Below are positions 12,175 through 22,695 of a stretch of DNA of 64,000 nt, piece after piece. The notes below the pieces were generated by a model. That model did no database searches. It was not told the origin of the DNA and worked only from the letters and a program-made list of their open reading frames with translations. Positions within the stretch are counted from its first letter, which is position 1. Each line of letters starts with the position of its first letter. The stretch spans positions 870,001 to 934,000 of the forward strand of contig NZ_CP015217.1 in assembly GCF_001729245.1 (NCBI RefSeq), written 5' to 3'. Made by a program: the position numbers and the translations under genes. The stretch comes from Leptospira tipperaryensis (GTDB lineage: Bacteria > Spirochaetota > Leptospiria > Leptospirales > Leptospiraceae).

Positions 12175-14286
12175 ATGACAATACGACAAAGTCATTCTCG
12201 ACCCTCGATACCCAAGGCCGGAATTTGGATATTTTGGATCAGTACAATCTTAGTATTCGTTTCCTTTTTTGGAAATTATTACTACGAAGAGAGAAACGTA
12301 GACAGGCTCATAGACAATATTCATTGGACGATTTCTTATCTTTGTGCAGCGGTCCTTGCATGGATCGGATATATCGCTGCGGAAGGCGGCATCCATCGTT
12401 TTCGACTCTGGTTTGCGCTCGGACTTACCGCCAACGCGCTCGGGCAACTTTCCTGGGCGATTCAAGTTTATCTGGACTACTATGTCACTCCCACACCAAG
12501 CGATTATCTTTTTCCGTGGGTCGCGCCTTGTTTTGTCATCGGCTACTCTATTATAGTTATTGAATGTAATAAGGAAAGAACCCGCGCTGTAATTCTCGAC
12601 GCACTCGGTTTGACCACTGCGATTCTAACTCTTTCCTTGGCTTTATATCTTCCTCAGAGAGAAGGAGTTAGCGTTTCACAACTGCTTCCTTTGATCAATC
12701 ATCCAGTTTCGTTTTTGACCGCGGCCGCGCTCGGAGTTCTTTTGATTCCGCTTCTTCGTCTTCAACCGGATCGTTACTGGTTTATGTTTCTGTTGGGAAT
12801 GTGGGGAACGGGCTTTAGCTGGTTGATATGGAATACACTTTTTATTTCCGACATTCCCCCGGACGGAACTTTTCTCAACGCGGGTTTTTCCGTTTCCGCG
12901 CTCGTCATGGGTTACGGTTCTTTGACTTGGTTTCCAAGGTTCAATGAAAGTCCGATATGGGAAAGACGATACGAATCCGCGCTTCGACTTTTGCCTTTGT
13001 TTGAAGTTGTCGCGAGTTCGATCACGATCGTTTTAGCGGGAACTCTTCCCGGTCTTCCGCAAGGTGTAAGAATCGTAGCTTGGACCGGAACTACCATCGT
13101 TGTAATTATCGCGAGCGTGAGACAAAGTTTTTTAGTAAGCGAGATGACGGAGACCGAACAAAAGATTCGTTCGATCAACGAGGGTCTGGAAGGAATCGTC
13201 ACCAGACGTACGGAAGAATTAAGAACCGTAAATCAATATCTCGTTTCCAAAAACGAACAAGTCCTCAATGCAATGGAAGAATTGAGGAGCGCGCAGAAAC
13301 AACTCATTCGTTCCGAAAAGATGGCCGTGCTCGGACAATTGGTGGCTGGGATCGCTCACGAACTCAATACTCCTCTCGGCGCGATCGTTTCTTCCAATGA
13401 AGGAATCCGTTCGGTGTTGTACAATTCTTGGGAAGGATTGTTGAGGGACTATTCCGGTTTTACGGAATCTCAAAAATCAAAATGGGAAATCTTGTTCTCT
13501 AAAGGAATTTCTCCGAGAGAATTTTACGATACAAAGGAAGAGAGAAACAAAAGAAAAAAAATCTCCGTTTTGTTAAGCGAACAAGGAATCGCAGAAGGAA
13601 TGCGTATCGCCGATATTCTTACCGATTTGGGACTCAGTCCCGAGGACGTTGTAGAAGTATTGAAAGGATTGAACAAGAAAGACAATCTTCTTTTGATCGC
13701 ACAAAACGCACTTTCGCTTTCAAGTCTTGCGAGGGCGAGTTTTACGATTGAGAAGGCGGCGGAAAAAGCCTCTCTTGTAATTCAAGCTCTAAAAGAATAC
13801 GCATACAAGGATCGTTCCGGAACCGCGATGGGACCGGTGGACATCCGCAAACAATTAGAAACGGTTCTTACTCTTTATTATTCCAAATACAAGACCGAAG
13901 TACAAATCGTCAGAGATATGCCGGAGACTTTGATGGCTTGGGGAAACGCGGAAGCCTTGACTCAGGTTTGGACGAACCTCATAGGGAACGCGCTTTACGC
14001 GATGAACTACAAAGGAAAGATGAAAATTTCCTGTAGTGCATCTCCGATGAGTTGGGTGATATCGATTTCAGACAGCGGCGTAGGAATCGAAGAGACGATT
14101 CGGGATCGTATCTTCGAACCTTTTTTTACCACAAAACCTTCCGGCGCCGGAACCGGACTCGGTTTGGATATTTGTAGAAGAATCATAGACGATCATAACG
14201 GCAAAATCTCCTTTGAAACTTCGGAGAAGGGGACCACTTTTTTTGTGGTCCTTCCTATCCGGAATCCGAACTCGGAATCCATATAA
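12175..14286 (+). CDS. Orphan membrane histidine kinase
   Basis: 703 residues from the ATG at 12175; a TTG one codon earlier is also possible. About nine hydrophobic helices fill residues 10-320, with no periplasmic sensor domain, so sensing may be in the membrane. A coiled linker leads to the phosphoacceptor motif [12 protein letters not shown] with H395. The catalytic domain shows the N box [12 protein letters not shown], the G1 box DSGVGIE and the G2 box [10 protein letters not shown]. The stretch between phosphoacceptor and catalytic domain is unusually long, about 180 residues, and predicted helical. No response regulator lies nearby, so its partner must be elsewhere. Confidence 0.88.
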   Translation: MTIRQSHSRPSIPKAGIWIFWISTILVFVSFFGNYYYEERNVDRLIDNIHWTISYLCAAVLAWIGYIAAEGGIHRFRLWFALGLTANALGQLSWAIQVYLDYYVTPTPSDYLFPWVAPCFVIGYSIIVIECNKERTRAVILDALGLTTAILTLSLALYLPQREGVSVSQLLPLINHPVSFLTAAALGVLLIPLLRLQPDRYWFMFLLGMWGTGFSWLIWNTLFISDIPPDGTFLNAGFSVSALVMGYGSLTWFPRFNESPIWERRYESALRLLPLFEVVASSITIVLAGTLPGLPQGVRIVAWTGTTIVVIIASVRQSFLVSEMTETEQKIRSINEGLEGIVTRRTEELRTVNQYLVSKNEQVLNAMEELRSAQKQLIRSEKMAVLGQLVAGIAHELNTPLGAIVSSNEGIRSVLYNSWEGLLRDYSGFTESQKSKWEILFSKGISPREFYDTKEERNKRKKISVLLSEQGIAEGMRIADILTDLGLSPEDVVEVLKGLNKKDNLLLIAQNALSLSSLARASFTIEKAAEKASLVIQALKEYAYKDRSGTAMGPVDIRKQLETVLTLYYSKYKTEVQIVRDMPETLMAWGNAEALTQVWTNLIGNALYAMNYKGKMKISCSASPMSWVISISDSGVGIEETIRDRIFEPFFTTKPSGAGTGLGLDICRRIIDDHNGKISFETSEKGTTFFVVLPIRNPNSESI

Positions 14287-14290
14287 GATT

Positions 14291-14971
14291 CTATTTTCCT
14301 AATATAGCTTGTCCTTTCTTTTTGAGTTCTTCCGCGTCTTTTTTGTGATCTACTTTGTTCGGGATGTCCTGTCCTTTTATAAAAGCCGGGCGTTTCGCCA
14401 ATTCTTCATCCCAACGTTTTAAATTCGGAAATTCGTCCAAAGAGATTTCAACCCAATCGTGAACGTTCACCCAGGGCCAGGTCGCGATATCCGCGATGGA
14501 AATTTCTTTACCGCCGAGATATTTAGCTTCTCCTAATCTACGATTGAGAACTGAATAAAGACGTTTGGTTTCGTTTTGATATCTTGCGATCGCAAAAGGA
14601 ATTTTTTCGGGAGCGTATTTTAAGAATACTCCGGCTTGCCCTTGCATCGGACCGACTCCTCCCATCTGAAACATCAACCACTGAATGACGACGCTTCTTT
14701 CTTTTGGATCCTTTGGTAAAAGTTTTCCCGTTTTTTCAGCGAGGTAAATAAGAATCGCACCGGATTCAAAAACCGTAAAGTCGCCGTTGTCCTTGTCGAT
14801 GATCGCCGGAATTCTTCCGTTAGGATTGATTTTTAAAAACCATTCTTCTTTTTGTTCCAATTTTCCGATGTCGATCGGATAAACTGTATAAGGAATTCCT
14901 AATTCTTCTAACATGATGGAAGCCTTTCTTCCGTTTGGCGTCGAGGCCGTGTATAATTCTATCAATGACAT
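14291..14971 (-). CDS. Glutathione S-transferase, YfcG/Ure2-like
   Basis: 226 residues with an N-terminal thioredoxin fold starting [19 protein letters not shown], where the T-x-N of the active-site loop (T11, N13) is the Nu-class pattern used by E. coli YfcG and YghU. The strand [10 protein letters not shown] carries the cis-Pro for glutathione binding, and the C-terminal helical domain follows. Nu-class enzymes act as disulfide-bond oxidoreductases and peroxidases on two glutathiones. It converges with the histidine kinase (4-base gap) and is divergent from the SMR exporter, sharing a 187-base promoter region with it. Confidence 0.87.
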   Translation of the reverse strand: MSLIELYTASTPNGRKASIMLEELGIPYTVYPIDIGKLEQKEEWFLKINPNGRIPAIIDKDNGDFTVFESGAILIYLAEKTGKLLPKDPKERSVVIQWLMFQMGGVGPMQGQAGVFLKYAPEKIPFAIARYQNETKRLYSVLNRRLGEAKYLGGKEISIADIATWPWVNVHDWVEISLDEFPNLKRWDEELAKRPAFIKGQDIPNKVDHKKDAEELKKKGQAILGK

Positions 14972-15158
14972 TCTCCTTTTGTCTTTTGGAAATCCGCTTG
15001 GATTATTTTTCTTAGACTGAATGGATTGTAAATGTATTCGGAAAAGTTACAATTAATAAAACGACTTGGACTTTTTTTTCAACCTTGTTTTGATTTAGAC
15101 GATCGGCCCGGCGTAAACAATAGCTTGTCACGGAACCGACCCTTTAAAGATTGGAGCT

Positions 15159-15479
15159 ATGGCTTGGATCTATCTCATCATCGCATCCGTTTTTGAAATC
15201 GGTTTTACTACTTGTCTAAAACTCTCCGAGAATTTTTCAAAACCGGTTTGGACCGTTGGTTTTGGAATTTCGGCCGTTTTGAGTCTTGTATTTTTAAACA
15301 AAGCAATCCAGACGATTCCAATCGGAACGGGATATGCGGTTTGGACCGGTCTGGGTGCGGTGGGAACCGTTCTTGTCGGAATCCTTCTTCACGGAGAACT
15401 CTTGGATTTTTGGAGAGGATTCTTTCTTTCCACATTGATTCTTTCCGTTTTAGGTTTGAAATTTCTCGTCGCTGAATAA
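15159..15479 (+). CDS. SMR-family exporter, Gdx/SugE-type
   Basis: 106 residues with four membrane helices. The essential Glu is E13 in IIASVFEIGFT, and GTGYAVWTGLGAVGT (56-70) is the Gdx/SugE version of the helix 3 motif, not EmrE's. Gdx proteins are guanidinium/proton antiporters working as antiparallel dimers; some also export quaternary ammonium compounds. I looked for a guanidine riboswitch upstream and saw no clear one. The gene is alone and divergent from a GST; a single SMR gene fits a homodimer. Confidence 0.87.
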   Translation: MAWIYLIIASVFEIGFTTCLKLSENFSKPVWTVGFGISAVLSLVFLNKAIQTIPIGTGYAVWTGLGAVGTVLVGILLHGELLDFWRGFFLSTLILSVLGLKFLVAE

Positions 15480-15790
15480 AGGTTTTGCGCGAAGCATTTT
15501 TACTACAAAGAGATTTGTCTAAAGAATTATAAAAATAGAATATTCTTTTGATGGAATGTATTTGAGCGGCCTAATCTAAGAATTCAATTCGATCCTATAG
15601 AAGTCCTTTCTTTCTCCTTCCGTTTTTTGGGTCGCGAAGGACGTCACACGATTCAAACAGATCGAGGCCGCCGCAACTAAGAGTCAAAAACATCTTCGTA
15701 ATATCAGCGACGGTTTGGTTCCGGACTGTTCGTAGGATTGATTCAACTGAACTGAATACATTCCCAAAGAATAGGATGAAACCGATTCTT
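15480..15790. other. Non-coding gap
   Basis: About 311 bases between convergent genes. No real gene or terminator is seen. A short open stretch near 15653-15733 would read IEAAATKSQKHLRNISDGL, faintly like a chemoreceptor helix, but it is too short and unsupported to call. Confidence 0.5.
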
Positions 15791-16381
15791 CTAAGATTGT
15801 TTTAATTCCGCGTTTGCCTTTTGACGTTTGAGACGTTTCCGGATTTCTTTTCCTCGTTTCTGATTCACTTCCAAAACTTGGAGAAGGACGTCGATCGGAA
15901 AAACCGTTCCTTGGAACATTCTTCTCATCGTTCTTTCCGACATGTCATACCAACGAGCTTTTGAAGAGACCAGAAGTTCGCCCGTTTTGGAAAGATGAAT
16001 GCTCGCTTTTGTGTAGAGCCTTCTTCTTCTTACCATCGTCACCCAACAACGAACCTCCACTTCTTCCTGAAGAGGAACCGCTTTGTAATAACGCATATAC
16101 AATTGATCGGTCATAACGAAGTGGCCTAGATGAAAACAAAGAACTCCTTGCGCTTCGTCGAGAAGAGTGGCGAGGACTCCGCCGTGAGCATAACCGGGAG
16201 CGCCTTCGAATGATTTTTCTATTTTAAAAGGAAAACGAACTTCACCACTTTCTTCGTGAAAGGGAAAACTTGCGTGGATGCCCTTTGGGTTATCGGGGCC
16301 ACAGCCAAAACAATTTTTATGATGCCAGTCTTGACCGTTCTGACTCGCTTTGATCTCCCGGTAGATTGTCTCAGGTTCCAT
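15791..16381 (-). CDS. PaaI-like hotdog thioesterase
   Basis: 196 residues from the ATG at 16381, chosen because GGAGG lies 6 bases upstream; a longer frame reaches 16453 without ribosome site. The hotdog core has YAHGGVLATLLDEAQG (64-79), in which His66, Gly67 and Asp75 fit the PaaI/acyl-CoA thioesterase active site. Ahead of it, CFGCGPDNPKG (C24, C27) is a conserved N-terminal motif of this thioesterase subgroup. The enzyme should hydrolyse acyl- or aryl-CoA thioesters in the cytoplasm; the substrate is unknown. It is divergent from the alcohol dehydrogenase by about 250 bases. Confidence 0.85.
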   Translation of the reverse strand: MEPETIYREIKASQNGQDWHHKNCFGCGPDNPKGIHASFPFHEESGEVRFPFKIEKSFEGAPGYAHGGVLATLLDEAQGVLCFHLGHFVMTDQLYMRYYKAVPLQEEVEVRCWVTMVRRRRLYTKASIHLSKTGELLVSSKARWYDMSERTMRRMFQGTVFPIDVLLQVLEVNQKRGKEIRKRLKRQKANAELKQS

Positions 16382-16632
16382 TATTTTCCTCCGGAAGGAA
16401 TTTGGATTCTTACAAACGTTTCGATTTAACAAAGGAAACGATTCTTCTTCCATGAAAAAATCGGAGGATATGGATTCAAGTGCGAAAAGCTTAAAAATTT
16501 TTGAGAAGATGTGGCGAGCTTATTTTCGATTGAAAGAAGTTTGTGTCAGAATTTTGATTCTTTTTCAATTCACCTTGACTGAGGACTTTGGGATCTTATT
16601 CTACGTTGCGTTTCATCAAGGGAGAATTTTTC

Positions 16633-17667
16633 ATGAAAGCCGCAATCTTAGAATCCGGAAAAAGAAGTTTAGAAATCCGCGACATAGCCGTGCCGAATGT
16701 GGGCCCGGGTCAAGTAAAAGTAAAAATCAAGGCCTGCGGAATCTGCGGTTCGGACGTACATCTTGTAGTTCATGGAACGCTCAAGTGTAAACATTTTCCA
16801 AGAGTCCCCGGTCACGAATCTTCCGGAGTGATCGAAGAAGTAGGGGAGAATGTAAGTCGTTTTAAAAAAGGAGACCGAGTTGTGATCGCTGCGGGAACTT
16901 CTTGCGGAGTTTGTTCTTATTGTAAAGCGGGTCACGAAAATCTTTGTAAAGAACTCGGAGTTTTCGGTTTTGATCGGGATGGAAGTTTTGCGGAATACAA
17001 CGTCGTGGAAGAACGTTATCTCTACGCACTTCCGGACGCGATTCCTTTTGATCAAGGGGCGATTCTTGCCGACGCGGTTTCCACTCCGTATCACGCGATT
17101 CGATATCGGGGGAATATCGTGGACGGAGACACGGTTGCGATCTTCGGTTGCGGCGGTTTGGGAATTCACGCCGTTGCGGTTGCAAGAGCGCTTACTACCG
17201 GAAAGGTGATCGCGCTCGATGTGGATAAAGGGCCGCTTGAGAACGCGGTAAAATATGGAGCCGACGAAGTCATCAATCTCAAAGAGGTCAGAAATCCCGG
17301 AAAGGCTTTGAAAGAAGTAAGCAAAGGGGTCGATCTTCTCGCTGACTTTTCGGGTTATATGTCCAACATCGAAGAGTCCCTAAGGGCTATGAATCCAGGC
17401 GGAAGAATCGTTCTTGTCGGAATCGGAAGACAACCCTTGAAATTTCAGATTCCTTTTATACTCATCGAAAAGATGATCTCGGTTTCGGGATCCTATGGTT
17501 CGGATAGAAGGGCGATTCCGGAGCTGATCGATCTCTATCTAAAAGGAAAGATCAACCTTACCCATTCCATCACTTCCCATCATTCATTAGAAGATTTGAA
17601 TGAATGTTTGGAAGCCTTGGACGAAAGAAAAGGAAATCCGATTCGGTTTATCATTCAACCGAGTTGA
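16633..17667 (+). CDS. Zinc-dependent medium-chain alcohol dehydrogenase
   Basis: 344 residues from the ATG at 16633, with GGGAG 8 bases upstream; an earlier in-frame start at 16588 has none. The catalytic zinc site is ACGICGSDVH (C38, H43) with GHE at 60-62, and the structural zinc is held by C91, C94, C97 and C105 in CGVCSYCKAGHENLC. The Rossmann motif GCGGLG follows near 175. It should oxidise alcohols or polyols with NAD(P). Members with this length and motif include threonine, sorbitol and aryl-alcohol dehydrogenases; the substrate is not resolved. It stands as a single gene. Confidence 0.88.
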   Translation: MKAAILESGKRSLEIRDIAVPNVGPGQVKVKIKACGICGSDVHLVVHGTLKCKHFPRVPGHESSGVIEEVGENVSRFKKGDRVVIAAGTSCGVCSYCKAGHENLCKELGVFGFDRDGSFAEYNVVEERYLYALPDAIPFDQGAILADAVSTPYHAIRYRGNIVDGDTVAIFGCGGLGIHAVAVARALTTGKVIALDVDKGPLENAVKYGADEVINLKEVRNPGKALKEVSKGVDLLADFSGYMSNIEESLRAMNPGGRIVLVGIGRQPLKFQIPFILIEKMISVSGSYGSDRRAIPELIDLYLKGKINLTHSITSHHSLEDLNECLEALDERKGNPIRFIIQPS

Positions 17668-17791
17668 AAGTTTTTTGGATTTCGCGTAATCGAATTCGTA
17701 TTAAAAAAGATGAGAATTGTTCCGGCTCGGATCCATTCTTGAAATTAGAAAATAGAATTTCAAAAATGGATCGCGTTTCGTTTAAAAAGCG

Positions 17792-17914
17792 TTAGGCGGC
17801 GACCTTTCCGATTTCGATCGCTTCCTGAACCGGAATGAGCTTTCCGGTTTTTACGTCGTAAACAGATGAAAACACTTCGGATTCCCAGATTATAGTTCTT
17901 ACTAATCCAGACAT
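17792..17914 (-). CDS. Possible 40-residue small protein
   Basis: A short minus-strand frame starts with MSGLVRTIIWESEVFSSVY and ends with TGKLIPVQEAIEIGKVAA. Its composition looks like real protein, with balanced charge and no runs. The Shine-Dalgarno is weak (AGAAG about 10 bases upstream). No family is recognised. It could also be a remnant of a longer gene or chance. It lies alone between the alcohol dehydrogenase and the exported protein, in a gap with no other gene. Confidence 0.35.
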   Translation of the reverse strand: MSGLVRTIIWESEVFSSVYDVKTGKLIPVQEAIEIGKVAA

Positions 17915-18216
17915 CGTTTCAATCTTCTGAATTCTAAGTTTAATATAGCAGATTATTGATCTACTATAACAAAATTAAGTTAATTAAAAAGGAGAGGCAG
18001 GTAAGAATTTTACGATATTCCTATTGGTTTTGGGAACCGGAACGCTTTCTGAACTCGATGTCTTCTGGAAAAGTAGGAACTCCTTCTTTTCTTGGGAACA
18101 AGGTGGAATTCTTAATTGTAGCGATCGTTATAAAAATCTTGCATTTTAAAAATCAGGATTTAGGTTGGGGAGAATTCCTCTGCAATATATATCGTTTGTT
18201 ATTTAAAGGTGATCCT
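17915..18216. other. Gap with one dispersed repeat
   Basis: A 302-base gap upstream of the exported protein. It contains a GTAGGAACTCC-type repeat at 18069-18090. An open frame runs through the gap into the next gene, but that extension translates the repeat and lacks a good start. Confidence 0.5.
18069..18090. repeat. Dispersed GTAGGAACTCC repeat copy
   Basis: 22 bases, AAAAGTAGGAACTCCTTCTT followed by TT, identical to the copy at 22433-22454. It is non-coding here. Confidence 0.75.
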
Positions 18217-19692
18217 GTGAAAACTCAGATTCGTAAACTCATACTTCCCGCTTCGGTTCTTTTTTCGATTCTTCTCGTATTACCCGTATTAGGCGCTTTC
18301 TCTCTTAAGGATATTCCGCATTCGATCGGGCCGGACGGAAGGGAACTTTCCAAACAGTTTCTTGGGTTTTTGAGGGGAGTCGCCAAAAAGGTTCAATACG
18401 ACGGAAGAGCATTAGAATTTCATAATTATATAGAGGCTTCCTTAGAGAAGTTTGAATTAAAAAAACTCTACAACTCTGAGTTTCTTCAGAAAGACGAGGA
18501 CGGAACTCACTGGGTAAGTTATAAGGGAAAGTTCTCACCGGAAGGTTATAAGATCAGTCTTGAAGACAAGAGGATGAAGACGATCGCAGTTTCTTCTTTT
18601 GGAGATTTCAGCGCGGAATTCGATTTGAGACACAATCCGAAACCACTCTACAGCGGAACTTCCTATTCTGGAAATTTAGATCTTACGACTCATCTCGGGC
18701 CCTTCACTCACAAACACGCCGTGATGGCGATGGAATCCTCTCTCAAATTTTTGGATCCTCAGAATATAAAACAAATCGACGCACCGACTACCCTAATATT
18801 CAAAAAAGTGAATCATCCGGAAGCTAGAAAAGTGTTAAACGACTTATCTAAGTCCTTTCCGGATCTTGCAAAATTCTTAAACTACTATTTCGGTTTAGAA
18901 TCTCTTTTGGTTTTGAGCGAGGAGAAGGCGAGTAACGGAGAAGGTTTTGTTACAAAGTTCAATTTTAAAGGTTCCATTTCCAGAAATCTTTCGGACGACT
19001 ACGAAGAGTTAGGCGATTACCTGGATTCTATTAAATATCTTGGATGGGTCAATATCAAATTGGAGAATCCAAAAGGTAAAACCCTGGCTGAAATTCGACT
19101 TAACTCCAAAACTCCGGATATCTCCTTTAAATTTATCACCAAACACGGAAAAATTCTTCCTTACGATTCCAAAGGAAATCAATTTCCGGAAGATTCCTTT
19201 TCAATCGTTTCTCTCAATCATTTTCCATTTCAAGTTCGGGTTTCTCTCGAAGCAAATCTCTACGGACTTTTGTTGGAGAATCCGGAGATTTTTCTTTCCG
19301 GTCTTTTTGTAAATCATCCCGATAACGCTTCCCTTTCCTTTAAGATCACAAAGATCGAAAAGTTCGACGTCTCCGGCGGTTTTTCCTACGTCATTCCTAC
19401 TTGGGCGATCAATTTGGTCATTCCCGGTAATTTAGAATCGATCATTCACGAGTTTACCGAAACCCTCGTCCACGCAAACGGCGATAAGGGAACCAAAGTT
19501 GCCCTTTCTTGGAACCGAGATTCTGGAAAAACTCTGATGAAAACTCATATAGAATCGGAATTTTTGGATAATTTTTTTATTCGTTTCGGCCTCAAGATCT
19601 GGAATCACAAGGTTCTTCCCTCCGAGGAAGCAAGAGACGATATTAGAAAAGTTTTTATCCGTATGGTGGATTTAATTATCAAAGATATTTAA
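18217..19692 (+). CDS. Exported protein of unknown function
   Basis: 491 residues from the GTG at 18217, preceded by AAAGGTGAT. I prefer this start because it places a clear signal peptide at the N-terminus (basic KTQIRKL, then LPASVLFSILLVLPVLGAF); an open frame running back to 17956 would translate a dispersed repeat. The mature part is mixed beta and charged, with no Cys pattern and no catalytic motif I recognise. It is probably periplasmic or outer-membrane associated. It stands alone between two non-coding gaps. I recognise no family. Confidence 0.72.
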   Translation: MKTQIRKLILPASVLFSILLVLPVLGAFSLKDIPHSIGPDGRELSKQFLGFLRGVAKKVQYDGRALEFHNYIEASLEKFELKKLYNSEFLQKDEDGTHWVSYKGKFSPEGYKISLEDKRMKTIAVSSFGDFSAEFDLRHNPKPLYSGTSYSGNLDLTTHLGPFTHKHAVMAMESSLKFLDPQNIKQIDAPTTLIFKKVNHPEARKVLNDLSKSFPDLAKFLNYYFGLESLLVLSEEKASNGEGFVTKFNFKGSISRNLSDDYEELGDYLDSIKYLGWVNIKLENPKGKTLAEIRLNSKTPDISFKFITKHGKILPYDSKGNQFPEDSFSIVSLNHFPFQVRVSLEANLYGLLLENPEIFLSGLFVNHPDNASLSFKITKIEKFDVSGGFSYVIPTWAINLVIPGNLESIIHEFTETLVHANGDKGTKVALSWNRDSGKTLMKTHIESEFLDNFFIRFGLKIWNHKVLPSEEARDDIRKVFIRMVDLIIKDI

Positions 19693-19742
19693 TATTCTTT
19701 TCGATAAAACGTATGTTTACGATGCGGCAGGGATCGATGCGT

Positions 19743-19803
19743 AGTCAAGTTATTGAATGTTCGACGAGCGCCTGTTTACTAAGAGATACACAATAACTTG
19801 ACT
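19743..19803. repeat. 13-bp inverted repeat, 35-base spacer
   Basis: AGTCAAGTTATTG (19743-19755) and its exact reverse complement CAATAACTTGACT (19791-19803). It lies in the 277-base gap before the lipoprotein gene and is unlikely to be chance. It may be a degraded mobile element or a structural RNA. Confidence 0.6.
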
Positions 19804-19969
19804 CGAGCGGAGAGCCCGTCCGCCGCCCAAATTCATATTCCAAATTTCTAAAGCCGGTTTAAAAAGTTCCATTTTTTGCGGAGTTTTTACTTTTTTTCTT
19901 CAACGTTTTGACCGTGTTGCACCCGAAAGCGCATATCAGACATTAAACCCCCTTTTAAGGAACAATAGA

Positions 19970-20572
19970 ATGATGGAAATAAATAAAGTATCGAGCTCGA
20001 ATAGATCTAAAGGAGAATCCCCTTCTTCGTCCGGATTTTTTAGATTTTCTAAAAGTATAATATTAGGTATTTTGATTTTATCGATTGCGGTTTCTTGTAA
20101 ACCGAAACAATCCGAAGAGGAAAAGTCCGATGCTCTCTTTCTGAATTTAATTATGGCGAGTGTTCTTTTGAATCCGTGTAATACCGGAGTTCGTTTTAGC
20201 ACGAATCCGACGAATATCACGGTTGCAGCCGGTCAGAGTCTAACCGTTTGCGGCGATCAAAACGCAACTCCGACTCTTACTTTCGCACAAGCAGGTTCTT
20301 ATAAACTGACTGCAATCAGTGGAACTCAAACGCATAGCTCGAGTAAGTGTAATTCGATTTATTCCGATTTTTCGATTACAGTGAAAGATCCGAATAACAC
20401 TTTGATTCTAACCAGTTCTACGACGGCTGTAACTTTGGATATCACTGCGGCGGCTAACAGTCAATATACGCTCACGGTCAATGGAATGTCCACTTCTTCC
20501 CCTTATACTTGTCAAGGTTTGAGAGCCTCCCTTTCGACCAGCCCGGCGCTTTTGACGATCACTCGCCTTTGA
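19970..20572 (+). CDS. Small lipoprotein with beta-rich mature part
   Basis: 200 residues. A long basic and serine-rich start precedes the hydrophobic stretch and lipobox LSIAVSC with Cys43; this n-region of about 27 residues is unusually long, and an ATG one codon later is equally possible. The mature region is rich in Thr and Ser and has three later Cys. TNITVAAGQSLTV, YKLTAIS and QYTLTVNG suggest beta-strands like those of surface proteins. No named domain is recognised. It is probably surface or periplasmic. A strong terminator follows at 20600. Confidence 0.75.
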   Translation: MMEINKVSSSNRSKGESPSSSGFFRFSKSIILGILILSIAVSCKPKQSEEEKSDALFLNLIMASVLLNPCNTGVRFSTNPTNITVAAGQSLTVCGDQNATPTLTFAQAGSYKLTAISGTQTHSSSKCNSIYSDFSITVKDPNNTLILTSSTTAVTLDITAAANSQYTLTVNGMSTSSPYTCQGLRASLSTSPALLTITRL

Positions 20573-20599
20573 AATTCCGATTTTAAATTCGGAAGAATG

Positions 20600-20639
20600 A
20601 ATCCGCGCCGATCTTTTTGAGACCGCGCGGATTTTTATT

Positions 20640-20640
<1 letters not shown>
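20600..20640 (+). terminator. Rho-independent terminator after the lipoprotein
   Basis: A 9-bp stem AATCCGCGC (20600-20608) and GCGCGGATT (20625-20633) is followed by a T-rich tail. It ends transcription of the lipoprotein gene before the convergent hydrolase. Confidence 0.8.
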
Positions 20641-22085
<1,445 letters not shown>

Positions 22086-22432
22086 CTCTTGAACTCCTCA
22101 TCTATCACTCGTTTTTATATTTTTGAACTGGCCAATTATAAAGCGTGCTGGAATGAAAGTCAACCGATACCGCAAAAAACGAAAGAAGAGATCGTAAGTT
22201 CTTTCTTTGTAGTTTATGGAAACGGATCTTTTTGAATTCGAAATCAGTTTAGATGCGAGGATTTTTTATCTCAAAGAGAAGAAGCTCCGGATTTGATTCC
22301 TTCTTAAAATGATAAAAACGGTGAATTTGTTTTATAAATAAAAACTCGAAGTAGAATGAATTCCCGGCTTGTAAGGACGAAACATTTTGGAATGATTCGG
22401 ATCCATGTAAGAATGATCCGTGGATCTCTTCG

Positions 22433-22454
22433 AAAAGTAGGAACTCCTTCTTTT
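22433..22454. repeat. Dispersed GTAGGAACTCC repeat copy
   Basis: 22 bases identical to the copy at 18069-18090. Confidence 0.75.
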
Positions 22455-22518
22455 CAAAACCTCAGAAGGACTGCAATCTTCAAAATTCGGATTCGAATTT
22501 CGCTTTTCCTTTCGACTT

Positions 22519-22540
22519 AAGAAGTAGGAACTCCCAAAAG
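22519..22540. repeat. Dispersed GTAGGAACTCC repeat, diverged copy
   Basis: AGAAGTAGGAACTCCCAAAA shares the 11-base core GTAGGAACTCC with other copies; the flanks have drifted. Confidence 0.6.
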
Positions 22541-22561
22541 TTCAGATTCTCTTTCTCAAAA

Positions 22562-22580
22562 AAGAGACAGTCTGTCTCTT
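22562..22580. promoter_or_regulatory. 19-base perfect palindrome upstream of lon
   Basis: AAGAGACAG and CTGTCTCTT flank a single central T. A dyad of this symmetry 116 bases before lon suggests a protein-binding operator. No known operator consensus matches it; CIRCE and LexA motifs do not. Confidence 0.45.
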
Positions 22581-22695
22581 CTACTCAACGATTTTAGAAG
22601 GAAAATGGATCGGATTTTATTTGAGAATCCTTTCCTCTGTAGGAACCTGGACAAATCCGGCAGTTGTCGGAACTTTTTAAGGAATAGGAGACCTA

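Larger units (their letters stand above)
22086..22695. other. Gap with repeats upstream of lon
   Basis: A 610-base gap. It contains two GTAGGAACTCC-type repeats (22433-22454 and 22519-22540), a 19-base perfect palindrome (22562-22580) and a small hairpin just ahead of the lon ribosome site (22655-22672). No gene is seen. Confidence 0.6.

Noticed and set aside
15000..15158. Guanidine riboswitch before the SMR gene
   Set aside because: No hairpin pair with ACGR loops or a guanidine-I-like fold could be recognised.
15650..15735. Chemoreceptor remnant
   Set aside because: Only about 20 residues look alike and the likeness is generic helix.
17956..18216. N-terminal extension of the exported protein
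   Set aside because: It translates a dispersed repeat and lacks a ribosome site; the GTG at 18217 yields a proper signal peptide.
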